Source: Helicobacter_B zhangjianzhongii (GTDB lineage: Bacteria; Campylobacterota; Campylobacteria; Campylobacterales; Helicobacteraceae). Taken from it: a DNA stretch of 64,000 nt. The stretch spans positions 1-64,000 of the forward strand of contig NZ_JANURN010000008.1 in NCBI RefSeq assembly GCF_030249855.1, given 5' to 3'. Position numbers and translations under genes: made by a program. Of the stretch, positions 18,246 to 27,309 are shown in pieces. The notes under the pieces were generated by a model. The model did not search any database and had not been told where the DNA came from. It saw only the letters and a list, made by a program, of their open reading frames with translations. Each line of letters opens with the position of its first letter. Positions within the stretch are counted from its first letter, which is position 1.

Positions 18246-19394
18246 TTGTCGCTTGTATCATCATTTTCATCAATAGTATTACACAGATTTTCACCCTTAG
18301 TGCGTGTGCGCAAGGCTTGTTGTAAAGGATTCTTGCTTGCTAGCCTAATGACAAGTGCGCATAGTGGGGGCTTTATCCCTGATAATCACACAGCTTCTAC
18401 ACTGCATTCTCTAGGTGTTGGCGTGGAGTTTTTAAGCTCTTTGCACTCTAATGCTATCTTGCAATCTGCTAGCACAGATACGCGATGGACACGCTTTGTG
18501 CAGCAATTTGATGCAAGCTATGAGTTTATCCCCATTATCCGCTCAATGATCGTGCAAGCGGGGATTCCGCAGGAGTTTTTATTCCTAGCGATGGCGGAGT
18601 CTGGATTCTCATCAAGAGCATATAGCAAGAAACGCGCGGTAGGGATTTGGCAGTTTATGCCCTATACGGCAAAGGATTTAGGGCTTGTGATAAACGACTA
18701 TGTCGATGAGCGTAGAGATCCTATCAAAAGCACGCAAGCAGCGATCAAGTATTTGCAGTTTCTCTATAACGCCACAGGGCAGTGGTATCTCGCAGCAATG
18801 GCGTATAACTGCGGGCTTGGGCGACTCAAAAAGGCGATTGAACGCGCTGGAAGCAGTGAGCTAGAGGTGCTACTTGATGAGCGAGAAAAGTATCTACCCG
18901 GCGAGACGCGCCAATATATCCGCACGATATTGAGTATGTCCCTAGCCTTTAGCAACACGCAAAAAATGCAAGCCGTTGATAGAGAGTATCTCCTAAATCG
19001 AGGGGCATTTGATACCCTAGCCCAAGTGCAAATAAAGGGCGGCACACTGCTAGCAAGTATCGCAGCAGGAGCTGGAATGAGCCTAGCAGATATTAAAAAA
19101 TACAATCGCCACTTAACTTATAATTTCCTCCCAAAATCAAGCAAGCAATACGCCATTTATATCCCTTATGATAGGCTCGCGCATTTTAAGCAAAACTACG
19201 ATCCAAACGCGCTGCCTAGCGCGAACTTCATCTTTCACAAGGTCAAAAAGGGCGAGAGTCTTGCCTCCATTGCTAAGAAATATGGCATAAGTATGGAGGA
19301 GCTAAAACTTAGCAATAATTTCTCAAGCAAGCAAACAATCTTTGCCAATCAAAAAATAGTAATCCCCATATTGCAGCAAATCGCGCAAAACTAA
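18246..19394 (+). CDS. mltD: Membrane-bound lytic murein transglycosylase D
   Basis: It cleaves peptidoglycan glycan strands with anhydro-sugar formation. The 382-residue protein has an N-terminal export signal, a family 1 transglycosylase domain with catalytic Glu in FLFLAMAESGFSSRAYSKKR followed by GIWQFMPYTAKDLGL, and one C-terminal LysM (from FHKVKKGESLASIAKKYGIS, about residue 328). The start is TTG at 18246 with AAGGAG 6 bases upstream. The rlpA start codon follows its stop by one base. Confidence 0.93.
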   Translation: MSLVSSFSSIVLHRFSPLVRVRKACCKGFLLASLMTSAHSGGFIPDNHTASTLHSLGVGVEFLSSLHSNAILQSASTDTRWTRFVQQFDASYEFIPIIRSMIVQAGIPQEFLFLAMAESGFSSRAYSKKRAVGIWQFMPYTAKDLGLVINDYVDERRDPIKSTQAAIKYLQFLYNATGQWYLAAMAYNCGLGRLKKAIERAGSSELEVLLDEREKYLPGETRQYIRTILSMSLAFSNTQKMQAVDREYLLNRGAFDTLAQVQIKGGTLLASIAAGAGMSLADIKKYNRHLTYNFLPKSSKQYAIYIPYDRLAHFKQNYDPNALPSANFIFHKVKKGESLASIAKKYGISMEELKLSNNFSSKQTIFANQKIVIPILQQIAQN

Positions 19395-19395
19395 A

Positions 19396-20391
19396 ATGAC
19401 AGCACAAGCCCGCCCCATACTGCTACTACAAGCATTCAGTGCTATGATTCTAGGGCTTTTGGCTATGCTTGGGATTTTAGGCTGTGCGAATGAAAGCGTA
19501 TATCGCGGAGGGATTGGGGCATTTAGCGATTATGATAGCTTGCAGTCCTATCGCTCCACAAGCTCTCCTACGGCAAACTATATCAATCAAGCCTTTGGTG
19601 GCGATGTCTTCACGCTTGGGAAAAATGGCAGTAACTTTAGCGCGAGCAATGCCCCAAGTGATAGCTTCAGCGGGTCAAATGCTTCACTTCTGCGCGGTAT
19701 GCGAGAGAGCGAAGCGATCCAAAGAGCGACTATGCGCCCTTACCAAATCGCTGGGAAGTGGTATTACCCCACGCAGGTCAAAGTAGGCAAGACTTTTGAT
19801 GGGATCGCTAGCTGGTATGGTCCAAACTTCCACGCCAAAGCCACTTCAAATGGCGAGACCTACAATATGCACGCTCACACTGCTGCTAGCAAAACCCTGC
19901 CGATGAATACCATTGTAAAAGTCTTTAACAAAGACAATGGCAAGACAACGATTGTGCGTATCAATGATCGCGGTCCATTTGTCGATGGACGCATAATCGA
20001 TCTCTCCAACGCCGCAGCAAAGGACATTGATATGGTGCAAAAAGGCACGGCAAAGGTGCGTATAGAAGTCATAGGCTTTGGGGGCAAAGTCGATAAGCAC
20101 TATCAAAACACCCTTAATGTCTCAAATGAAGCGATCCAAGATGAATTTGAAGTAGGGAGCGATGAGAGTCAAGCAGTCTCTGGGGGGTCATTTTCACTAC
20201 AACTAGGTGTGTTTAAGCAAAAGGGTGGCGCAGAATCCACTAAGCAAAAATACAGCGACACAAACTATAATGCCATAATCAAAGAGCAAGACGGCTTGTA
20301 TAGGGTATTTTTACAAGGATTTCAAAGTGAAGAAGAAGCCCAAGACTTCGCCAAATCCCATAGTCTAAGTCCCGTTATCGTGCGCGACTAG
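19396..20391 (+). CDS. rlpA: Septal/rare lipoprotein A (RlpA) with SPOR domain
   Basis: RlpA is a lytic transglycosylase that acts on denuded glycan strands. The 331-residue protein has a lipobox at LGILGC, a double-psi barrel with GIASWYGPNFHAKATSNGE and VRINDRGPFVDGRIIDLS (containing catalytic Asp/Glu candidates), and a C-terminal SPOR domain (about residues 255-331, SFSLQLGVFKQKGGAESTKQ). Its stop codon TAG lies in a CTAGAATCCACTTTT motif. It follows mltD as in H. pylori. Confidence 0.92.
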   Translation: MTAQARPILLLQAFSAMILGLLAMLGILGCANESVYRGGIGAFSDYDSLQSYRSTSSPTANYINQAFGGDVFTLGKNGSNFSASNAPSDSFSGSNASLLRGMRESEAIQRATMRPYQIAGKWYYPTQVKVGKTFDGIASWYGPNFHAKATSNGETYNMHAHTAASKTLPMNTIVKVFNKDNGKTTIVRINDRGPFVDGRIIDLSNAAAKDIDMVQKGTAKVRIEVIGFGGKVDKHYQNTLNVSNEAIQDEFEVGSDESQAVSGGSFSLQLGVFKQKGGAESTKQKYSDTNYNAIIKEQDGLYRVFLQGFQSEEEAQDFAKSHSLSPVIVRD

Positions 20392-20419
20392 AATCCACTT
20401 TTACACTACAAGGAGCAAT

Positions 20420-20998
20420 ATGCAGCACCTAGAGCGATCGACCAAAGAAACACAAATCACTGCAAGCCTAGAGATCTATGGCAGCGGCACAAGCACAATA
20501 CACACAGGTATTGGGTTTTTCACCCATATGCTTGAAGCCTTTAGCAAGCACGCGCTTTTTGACATCACACTAGAATGCAAAGGCGATATAGAAGTGGATT
20601 TTCATCATAGCGTGGAAGATTGTGGGATCGTGCTGGGCAAGCTTTTAGCCCAGAGTATTTACCCTGTATCCAGTATAGAGCGATTTGGCAATGCCGCTGT
20701 GGTAATGGATGAGGCGTGTGTGGAGTGTGATATTGATATTAGCAATCGCGCGTTTTTACACTTTGATATGGGAAAAGCGTATTGTGGCAAGGTGGGGGAG
20801 TTTGATGTAGAGCTTGTAGAAGAGTGGTTTCGTGCGATGTGCTTTAATGCCAATTTGAGCGCACATATCGTGCTAAAAAGGGGCAAAAATCTCCACCACA
20901 TCACAGAAGCGGCATTTAAGGCATTTGGCGTGGCACTGCGCAGGGCATTAAGCAAGAATGAGCGCGTGGTGATCCCTAGCACAAAGGGCTGCTTATGA
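20420..20998 (+). CDS. hisB: Imidazoleglycerol-phosphate dehydratase
   Basis: HisB removes water from imidazole glycerol phosphate in histidine biosynthesis. The 192-residue, single-domain protein has the two metal-binding signatures HHSVEDCGI and HHITEAAFKAFG and the substrate motif GFFTHMLEAFSKH. It has no fused phosphatase, as in most non-enteric bacteria. The ATG follows AAGGAG. It is inserted between rlpA and kdsC; H. pylori lacks the histidine pathway and this gene at the same place. It overlaps kdsC by 4 bases. Confidence 0.95.
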   Translation: MQHLERSTKETQITASLEIYGSGTSTIHTGIGFFTHMLEAFSKHALFDITLECKGDIEVDFHHSVEDCGIVLGKLLAQSIYPVSSIERFGNAAVVMDEACVECDIDISNRAFLHFDMGKAYCGKVGEFDVELVEEWFRAMCFNANLSAHIVLKRGKNLHHITEAAFKAFGVALRRALSKNERVVIPSTKGCL

Positions 20999-21501
20999 TA
21001 CGCTTGCTGCTACTTGATGTCGATGGCACACTGACAAATGGCACAATCAACTTCCTTGAGCTAGATAGCGGCATTTATGAGTCTAAGTCCTTTCATATCC
21101 ACGATGGCTTAGGGATTGCCGCGTGGCTTAAGCTTGGGCGAGAGGTGGCGATCATCTCTGGGAGAGAGTCTAAAGCCTTGCGGAAGCGAGCAAGTGAGCT
21201 AGGGGTTACTAGGATTTTTATGGGTGTGCAGGATAAATCTGTCATCGCTAGAAGTATCATCTCTGGGCTTAATCTCTCCAAAGATGAAGTAGCCTGTATA
21301 GGCGATGATATAAATGACTTAGGTATGTTTAGAGAATCTGGACTGCGCTTTGCCCCAGCCAATGCCAATGCCTACCTACGCTCACAAGCAGATGTCTTGC
21401 TCACACATACCGGTGGCAATGGGGCTGTGCGAGAGATGATAGAGTTTATCTTGCAGCGCAATGAAGAAGAATATCAAGAATTTTTAGCCCTCTATGAGTA
21501 A
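20995..21501 (+). CDS. kdsC: 3-deoxy-D-manno-octulosonate 8-phosphate phosphatase KdsC
   Basis: A 168-residue HAD phosphatase that releases Kdo from Kdo-8-phosphate for lipopolysaccharide. LLLLDVDGTLTNG near the N terminus has both catalytic Asps (D8, D10), IISGRES is motif II and CIGDDINDLGMF is motif IV. There is no cap domain, as expected for this tetrameric family. It starts on the ATGA overlap with hisB and overlaps lptC by 8 bases, so it belongs to the LPS export run. Confidence 0.95.
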   Translation: MIRLLLLDVDGTLTNGTINFLELDSGIYESKSFHIHDGLGIAAWLKLGREVAIISGRESKALRKRASELGVTRIFMGVQDKSVIARSIISGLNLSKDEVACIGDDINDLGMFRESGLRFAPANANAYLRSQADVLLTHTGGNGAVREMIEFILQRNEEEYQEFLALYE

Positions 21502-22108
21502 GATTCTAGCCCTAGCACGCAAGATTATTGATATGCTTAAGCCTTATTGCAATGCTGATTATAGTGTGCATTGGTTTTTTGCTTTCATCTTTGCTGGGGT
21601 TTGTCTTTTTATCATCACTTTTGCCAAAGATACGCAAGCCATCTTGCTCAAACAAGCCCAAATGCCCCTTGTAGAACTCTATGATTTTTCTATCTATCAA
21701 ACCACCGACACAGGCGTGCAAGTCCATATCCAAGGCACAAAAGCCCTGCGCTATGCAGAATATGAACAAAGCTTTGAAACACTTTTGCGTAAAATCTCCC
21801 CCAAGCTCCGCAACACCCCACGCATAGTAGAGTATCTCTATGGGCAAGAAATAGTGCGCACAAACAACATCTACACATTCAACAAAGGCGGGGTCTATGC
21901 TAAAAATAGCGGCGAGGTCTTTTATAGCAAACGCGCGAAATACGATCTATCAAGCGAGATTTTCACAGGGATTGGGGCATTTTGGGCAAGCTCGGTGGAG
22001 GGCAGCATAGAAGGGCAAAATATCATCTATAACCAAAAGCTTCAAACCACAACTGCCAGCAATATCACCGCTACAATCGATCTACAAGCACATAAGGATA
22101 GCAAATGA
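21494..22108 (+). CDS. lptC: LPS export protein LptC
   Basis: A 204-residue bitopic inner-membrane protein with one N-terminal helix (about residues 22-42, HWFFAFIFAGVCLFIITFA) and a periplasmic beta-jellyroll domain. Sequence conservation of LptC is low; the call relies on topology, the repeated beta-strand texture and position between kdsC and lptA, the order known from Helicobacter. It would receive LPS from LptBFG and pass it to LptA. Confidence 0.85.
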   Translation: MSKILALARKIIDMLKPYCNADYSVHWFFAFIFAGVCLFIITFAKDTQAILLKQAQMPLVELYDFSIYQTTDTGVQVHIQGTKALRYAEYEQSFETLLRKISPKLRNTPRIVEYLYGQEIVRTNNIYTFNKGGVYAKNSGEVFYSKRAKYDLSSEIFTGIGAFWASSVEGSIEGQNIIYNQKLQTTTASNITATIDLQAHKDSK

Positions 22109-22659
22109 AATATTCTTTTACACTAGAATCCACTTTTGCATATATATGCGTATTTTTGGGGCTATGTGTGGCTGCGGCAGCAGAAAATCTTGATATACAA
22201 GCCCAGCAAGTTTTCGCCGATGAGAAAAAGGGCATTACCACCGCTACGGGCAAGGTCAAAATGGTAAAAGGCGAGGACAAGCTCAATGCCGATAAAGTCA
22301 ATGTCTATGTCAATAAAAATCGCAAGCCGCTTAAGTTTGAAGCCATAGGCAATGTAGATTTCCTCTTACTCACCCAAGATGGCAGAAGGCTTAAGGGCAA
22401 GAGCGATACGCTTATCTATCTCATAGAAGCCAATGAATACCAGCTAATTGGCAACGCTCAAGTGCAAGAAATCGGCAAGCCCAATTTCTTAAAAGGGGAG
22501 AAAATTGTCTTAAACAACGACAATGGCATTGCCAATGTAGAGAGCAATAGCAATGCCCCTGTGCGTGTCATCATCGATCTAAACGATATGCAAAATACCC
22601 CATCCAATAGCCCAAAATCCCCAGAATCCAAAAAAGTGGATTCTACCCCATCGCAATGA
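22105..22659 (+). CDS. lptA: LPS transport protein LptA
   Basis: A 184-residue periplasmic protein of the OstA/LptA fold, with a signal region up to about residue 27 and the hallmark NLDIQAQQVFADEKKGITTA, then TGKVKMVKGEDKLNADKVNV and YQLIGNAQVQE. It forms the bridge for LPS across the periplasm. The first codons and the C-terminal tail both contain the CTAGAATCC/GGATTCTA motif (LESTF, KKVDST). It overlaps lptC and engB by 4 bases each. Confidence 0.92.
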   Translation: MKYSFTLESTFAYICVFLGLCVAAAAENLDIQAQQVFADEKKGITTATGKVKMVKGEDKLNADKVNVYVNKNRKPLKFEAIGNVDFLLLTQDGRRLKGKSDTLIYLIEANEYQLIGNAQVQEIGKPNFLKGEKIVLNNDNGIANVESNSNAPVRVIIDLNDMQNTPSNSPKSPESKKVDSTPSQ

Positions 22660-23318
22660 TCACAATCACAAACGCGCACTTTCTCACTTCTGCAAGTAAG
22701 CTTAGCGAGTGTCCTGCCCCTACGACAAGCGAGATTGTTATGCTAGGGCGAAGCAATGTAGGCAAAAGCACCTTTATCAACACGCTCCTAGAATCCAATC
22801 TTGCTAAAAGCTCCTCCACACCGGGCAAAACACGGCTTATAAACTTTTTCACATCAATATGGCACGATCAAGAAAAGGACCTGCATATCCCTATATCGCT
22901 TATCGACTTGCCTGGTATCGGCTATGCCAAAGTCTCTAAGCAGGAGCTTACTCTCTGGCAGCGCAATTTGTGGGAGTTTTTGCAGCAAAGAAGCAGTATC
23001 AAGCTCTTTATCCACCTAATTGATGCCAGACATCAGCAGCTTGCCATTGATAGCAATCTAGCCAGCCAGATTCAAGCAATATTACGCGGCGATCAGATTC
23101 TACTCCCTATCTATACCAAAGCCGATAAACTCACCAAAAACGACCTAGCAAAGCTCAAGCAAAAAGCAGCACTAATCACCACAAATAACGCTACAATAGC
23201 ACGCACAATCTATCGCCCAAAATCCCCACAAGATCCAACTCTCCTTGATATGATAAGAGAGCGTATCTTTTACGCGCTTTTAGGCGATATAAGCACCGAT
23301 ATGCCAAACAAGGGATAG
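22656..23318 (+). CDS. engB: Ribosome biogenesis GTP-binding protein EngB/YsxC
   Basis: An essential GTPase in large-subunit assembly. The 220-residue protein has G1 LGRSNVGKSTFIN, G3 LIDLPGIGYAKVS and G4 YTKADK. It starts on the ATGA overlap with lptA, the same arrangement as in H. pylori. Two bases separate it from the next gene. Confidence 0.95.
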   Translation: MITITNAHFLTSASKLSECPAPTTSEIVMLGRSNVGKSTFINTLLESNLAKSSSTPGKTRLINFFTSIWHDQEKDLHIPISLIDLPGIGYAKVSKQELTLWQRNLWEFLQQRSSIKLFIHLIDARHQQLAIDSNLASQIQAILRGDQILLPIYTKADKLTKNDLAKLKQKAALITTNNATIARTIYRPKSPQDPTLLDMIRERIFYALLGDISTDMPNKG

Positions 23319-23320
23319 CT

Positions 23321-23815
23321 ATGATCCAAGAGATGAAGCACAACACCTACAAGCAAATCGCCAAAGTCGCTTTGCTGTGTTTTGTCTTTTTCATCTGGAC
23401 TATGTGTAATCGCATATTTTTGTTTTTGCCGCCGATGATCGGGCTGCTTTTTATCATTTTTATGGATGTTTATCAGCGAAAAAATCTCATTGCTACCATT
23501 GGGATTCTCATCTGTCTTGTGATCTTTGAAGCCCAAAACCAGCTCCCGCTAGGGATCTTGCCTTTGGTATTTCTCATCGTGCGCTATATCATCACAGAAA
23601 AATTTAATTTAATCTTTGGGCATAACGCGCTTTTTGTCTTCTGGTATGTAGGCGTGCTATATCTTAGCTACTTTTTTGTGATGTATATTTTTGAGATGTT
23701 TGGCTTTGGGCTTGAGTTTAAAATGCATAGTATTTTTATCGTGTATTTTGTGTGTGAGTCGTGCTTGGGGCTTGTGTATGAAAAGCTCAAAAAGATAGCG
23801 AATGAAAAATATTAG
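23321..23815 (+). CDS. MreD-like integral membrane protein (HP1566-like)
   Basis: A 164-residue, very hydrophobic protein with about five helices, with LFVFWYVGVLYLSYFFVMYI as a clear one. It is directly upstream of, and overlaps by 14 bases, the gene for penicillin-binding protein 2. In many bacteria that slot is held by mreD, part of the elongasome. Sequence alone does not prove the family, so the name is inferred from context and topology. Confidence 0.6.
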   Translation: MIQEMKHNTYKQIAKVALLCFVFFIWTMCNRIFLFLPPMIGLLFIIFMDVYQRKNLIATIGILICLVIFEAQNQLPLGILPLVFLIVRYIITEKFNLIFGHNALFVFWYVGVLYLSYFFVMYIFEMFGFGLEFKMHSIFIVYFVCESCLGLVYEKLKKIANEKY

Positions 23816-25592
23816 TATCCCTTATAAAATTGTCTTACTCATTTTTGTGCTTGTGTGGATTATCCTAATACTGCGCATTTTTATCCTAACAATCCAGCGA
23901 CACGACCACTATGAAAGAATCGCCAAGCGCAATATCTCTAAGCAAGAAGTGCTTGTGCCAGCTAGGGGGCTGATCTTTGATAGAAATGGCGAGCCCTTGG
24001 CGGTCAATGAGCTGTTTTTTAGCATTTATTTAGAGCCACTGCTTAGTGATAAAGACTTGCGCAATGCCATTGCAATGATTATCAAATATCTCCCGGATCA
24101 AAATTTCGATGAGCTTTTGCAAACCTACACAAAGCAAAATTCTGCCTATAACCACGATCTAATCAAAGTCATCGACTATATCCCAAGCAACGACATACAA
24201 ACAGCCTATGCAGCTCTTATGCAAGAAGACAATATCCGCGTGCAGCCTACCTTCCGCCGATTTTATCCGCACAGCTCGCTTGCCTCGCACATCATCGGCT
24301 ATGTCGGCAGAGCGGATAAAAATGATGTCTTCTATGATCCGGTTAGCAAATACACTTCTATCATCGGCAAAGAGGGCATAGAGCGGCACTATAATACGAT
24401 CTTGCAAGGGCAGCTAGGCTATCGCAATAGTATTGTCAATGCCTATAATCAACGCGTATCCAAAGCAGAAGAGTTCTTCCCACAAACGCAAAACAACATC
24501 ACCCTAACCATCGATGCCAAGCTCCAGCAAACAATCGATGAAGAATATAGCGAGCAAAATGGCGCGGCTATCGTGCTTGATGTGAAAAGTGGCGAGATCC
24601 TTGCGGCTGGAAGCTACCCGGAGTATGACCTAAATGACTTTGTAGGAGGCATTAGCGTGGCTAAATGGCGCGCCCTTACTGATAATCCACACACTCCACT
24701 TATCAATCGCTTCATCAATGGGCAATACCCTCCCGGCTCTGTCATCAAAATGGGCGTAGCAATGGCGATTTTAGAATATGGCGATGTCAATGAATACACC
24801 AAAATCGATACGCCTTACTCTGTCAAAATCGGCGAATGGCAGTTTCGCGATTGGAAGCAAGGCGGACACGGCAGCTCGGATATGTTTAAAGCCTTGCGAG
24901 AATCTGTTGATGTGTATTTCTACAAACTCTCACAAGTGGTAGGGATTGGTAATATGACAAATGTGCTTGGGACTATGGGCTTTGGCGAGCGCACGGGGGT
25001 GGATTTCCCGGGGGAGTCTAGCGGGATACTTCCCACGCCAAATTGGAAAGCGCAGCGATATGGGCTTACTTGGTATGTGGGAGATACCGTGCAAACCTCC
25101 ATTGGGCAGGGCTATTTCTTGGCTACACCTATGCAGATCGCACGCTACACCGCCCTGCTAGCAAGTGGCAAGCTCCCCACGCCACACTTCCTAAAAAAGC
25201 AAAATAATGATGACAATATCATAGAGCCAGAAGATGTCCTAAATGACTTGCAAAAATCTAAGCTAGGGGCTATCCAAAAAGGTATGATAGAAGCCTGCAA
25301 TGCCCCGGGTGGCACAGGCACGCGCCGAGTCTATGGCTCACAAGTCAAAATCGCTTGCAAAACCGGCACCGCGCAAGTTACTTCTATCCCGCAAGAAGTA
25401 AAAAAACGCGCCAAAGAAAGTGAGCTAGCCTACTTCCACCGCTCACACGGCTGGATGACAGCCTTTGTCCCAGCGCAAAATCCCCAATACGCCATAACGA
25501 TCCTTATCGAGCACGGGCAAAGCGGCGGTAATGCCGGACCTGTGGTCGTGCGCATAGCCAATGAGCTCTACAAGCTAGGCTATATCAAATAG
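23802..25592 (+). CDS. mrdA: Penicillin-binding protein 2
   Basis: The transpeptidase of the rod-elongation complex. The 596-residue protein has one N-terminal helix (about residues 9-30), a dimerisation domain with VPARGLIFDRNGEPLAVN, and a penicillin-binding domain with SVIK (S313, K316) and KTGTAQV, the latter followed by the usual HGWMTAFVPA. It is the last gene of the run that starts with mltD and ends one base short of the convergent ftsH-like gene. Confidence 0.95.
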   Translation: MKNISIPYKIVLLIFVLVWIILILRIFILTIQRHDHYERIAKRNISKQEVLVPARGLIFDRNGEPLAVNELFFSIYLEPLLSDKDLRNAIAMIIKYLPDQNFDELLQTYTKQNSAYNHDLIKVIDYIPSNDIQTAYAALMQEDNIRVQPTFRRFYPHSSLASHIIGYVGRADKNDVFYDPVSKYTSIIGKEGIERHYNTILQGQLGYRNSIVNAYNQRVSKAEEFFPQTQNNITLTIDAKLQQTIDEEYSEQNGAAIVLDVKSGEILAAGSYPEYDLNDFVGGISVAKWRALTDNPHTPLINRFINGQYPPGSVIKMGVAMAILEYGDVNEYTKIDTPYSVKIGEWQFRDWKQGGHGSSDMFKALRESVDVYFYKLSQVVGIGNMTNVLGTMGFGERTGVDFPGESSGILPTPNWKAQRYGLTWYVGDTVQTSIGQGYFLATPMQIARYTALLASGKLPTPHFLKKQNNDDNIIEPEDVLNDLQKSKLGAIQKGMIEACNAPGGTGTRRVYGSQVKIACKTGTAQVTSIPQEVKKRAKESELAYFHRSHGWMTAFVPAQNPQYAITILIEHGQSGGNAGPVVVRIANELYKLGYIK

Positions 25593-25593
25593 T

Positions 25594-27309
25594 CTAGCCT
25601 AATAATCGCTCTTGCAATCGCGCTAAAATCGCGCGATCTACCCTTTTCTCACACGCTTGTATCGCGGTAGAAAAAGTGGATTCTAGGCTAGAATCTAGCC
25701 GCTCTTCTTGTAGCAGTAGTGCTGCTATGGTAAGTATGCCTTCTCTATGGTGTGTGATAAAGTCCATAAGCGTATCTAAAACTTCAATCCCACTACAAGA
25801 AGCGTGAAAGATAAGGGTATCCCCCACATTCTCTTGTGTGCTAAATAGCCCAAGCTCCTGCCCTTTTGTAACTAGCTCACGCGCCTTTTGATAATCGCTA
25901 CCAAACACGCCAAAGCTATCTTTGCATAGAGTGCGCACCGCCCTATCGCCCACAAGGTAGAATCCAATATGCCGCAATAGCTCCGTGCGACTTAGTGTAT
26001 CAATGCTAGATTCTAGTAGCACACTCTCAAACAAGCTTACCTTTTGCATACTAAGCTGATAAAAACGCCCATAGAGATATTTGCTCGCGTGGTAAATCGC
26101 ATACACATCGCGCAAGCTGGATTCTAGTAGCGGTAGCCGCTTTAGCCCGCTATGGATCTTGCTATACACAGCATCAAAATCACGCATACTGATTTCTTGA
26201 GCGTGATTGCGCAGGGCATTAAGCGCGGCTTCATTGACAAGCGTGGCAAGACTCGCACCGCTAAAGCCTGAAGTCTCACTAGCGATTTGGGCGATGTCTT
26301 GGTGGAGATTATTAGGCTTGCTAGCAAGATACATTGATAGGATCTGCTCTCTTTCTTGCTTATTAGGCAGCTCGATGAAAAGCTTCCTATCAAATCGCCC
26401 ACTTCGTAAAAGTGCCGGATCAAGCACATCGATATGATTAGTCGCTGCAAGCACGACCACGCCGCTATTATCGCTAAAGCCGTCCATTTCCACTAGCAGT
26501 TGATTGAGAGTGGATTCTCGCTCGCTATTATTGCTACCCTCCTTGCGCGCCTTGCCTATGGCATCAATCTCATCGATGAAGATAATACAAGGCGCACTAG
26601 CCTTTGCCCTGCTAAAAAGCTCTCTTACCCTCCTAGCTCCCACGCCCACATACATCTCCACAAAGCTCGCGCCACTTTGGTAGAAAAATGGCACGCCACT
26701 CTCGCCTGCAAGAGCCTTGGCTAAAAGTGTCTTGCCGACCCCGGGCAATCCGCTAAGTAGCACGCCTTTTGGCAGACTAACGCCAAATCGCTGGTATTTC
26801 TGCGGATTTTTGAGAAAATCCACAATCTCTAGCAGCTCTGCCTTGACATAATCAATGCCTGCCACATCGCTAAATCGCATACTAGAGTGCAATGGCGCAA
26901 AAGTGGATTCTGGGGGATCTTTAATTGCAGCAGCGTTGATCGGCGTGATATGCACGCGATTTTTACGCGATGCAACTAGAGCTATCCCCACCCCACACAC
27001 AAGCAGGATAAATACAATCACAATCCCCCAAATAAACCACTTCGTGCTTGTTTTATCAATGGGCATTGTTTTGATAATGGCGGGATTGACTTGAGAGAGC
27101 AGGATTTTATACACTTGGCTATCTTTGGCTTGGGCATAGAGGTAGTCATCTCTCTCCCAAAGCTTTATGATGAAGTTTTTTTGCAAGGCATTTTCTAATG
27201 CAGCAGCTGAAATAATCTTGGCATTATCCTTTAGCACAAGCACCAAGCACAAAAGCAGCACGATCACCACTCCGCTAAGTCCCACCCACAAATGCTTAGA
27301 TTTTGGCAT
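25594..27309 (-). CDS. FtsH-family AAA protein lacking the protease active site (HP0286-like)
   Basis: A 571-residue protein with two N-terminal helices, an AAA module with Walker A SGLPGVGKTLLAK, Walker B CIIFIDEIDAIG and the second region of homology GRFDRKLFIELP, then an M41-like C-terminal region. Where active FtsH has HEAGH, this protein has HASKY (residues 407-411): the catalytic Glu and second zinc His are gone. H. pylori has a similar paralogue besides its active FtsH. ATG at 27309 is chosen for its AAGGAG site. It overlaps mtaB by 14 bases. Confidence 0.88.
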   Translation of the reverse strand: MPKSKHLWVGLSGVVIVLLLCLVLVLKDNAKIISAAALENALQKNFIIKLWERDDYLYAQAKDSQVYKILLSQVNPAIIKTMPIDKTSTKWFIWGIVIVFILLVCGVGIALVASRKNRVHITPINAAAIKDPPESTFAPLHSSMRFSDVAGIDYVKAELLEIVDFLKNPQKYQRFGVSLPKGVLLSGLPGVGKTLLAKALAGESGVPFFYQSGASFVEMYVGVGARRVRELFSRAKASAPCIIFIDEIDAIGKARKEGSNNSERESTLNQLLVEMDGFSDNSGVVVLAATNHIDVLDPALLRSGRFDRKLFIELPNKQEREQILSMYLASKPNNLHQDIAQIASETSGFSGASLATLVNEAALNALRNHAQEISMRDFDAVYSKIHSGLKRLPLLESSLRDVYAIYHASKYLYGRFYQLSMQKVSLFESVLLESSIDTLSRTELLRHIGFYLVGDRAVRTLCKDSFGVFGSDYQKARELVTKGQELGLFSTQENVGDTLIFHASCSGIEVLDTLMDFITHHREGILTIAALLLQEERLDSSLESTFSTAIQACEKRVDRAILARLQERLLG

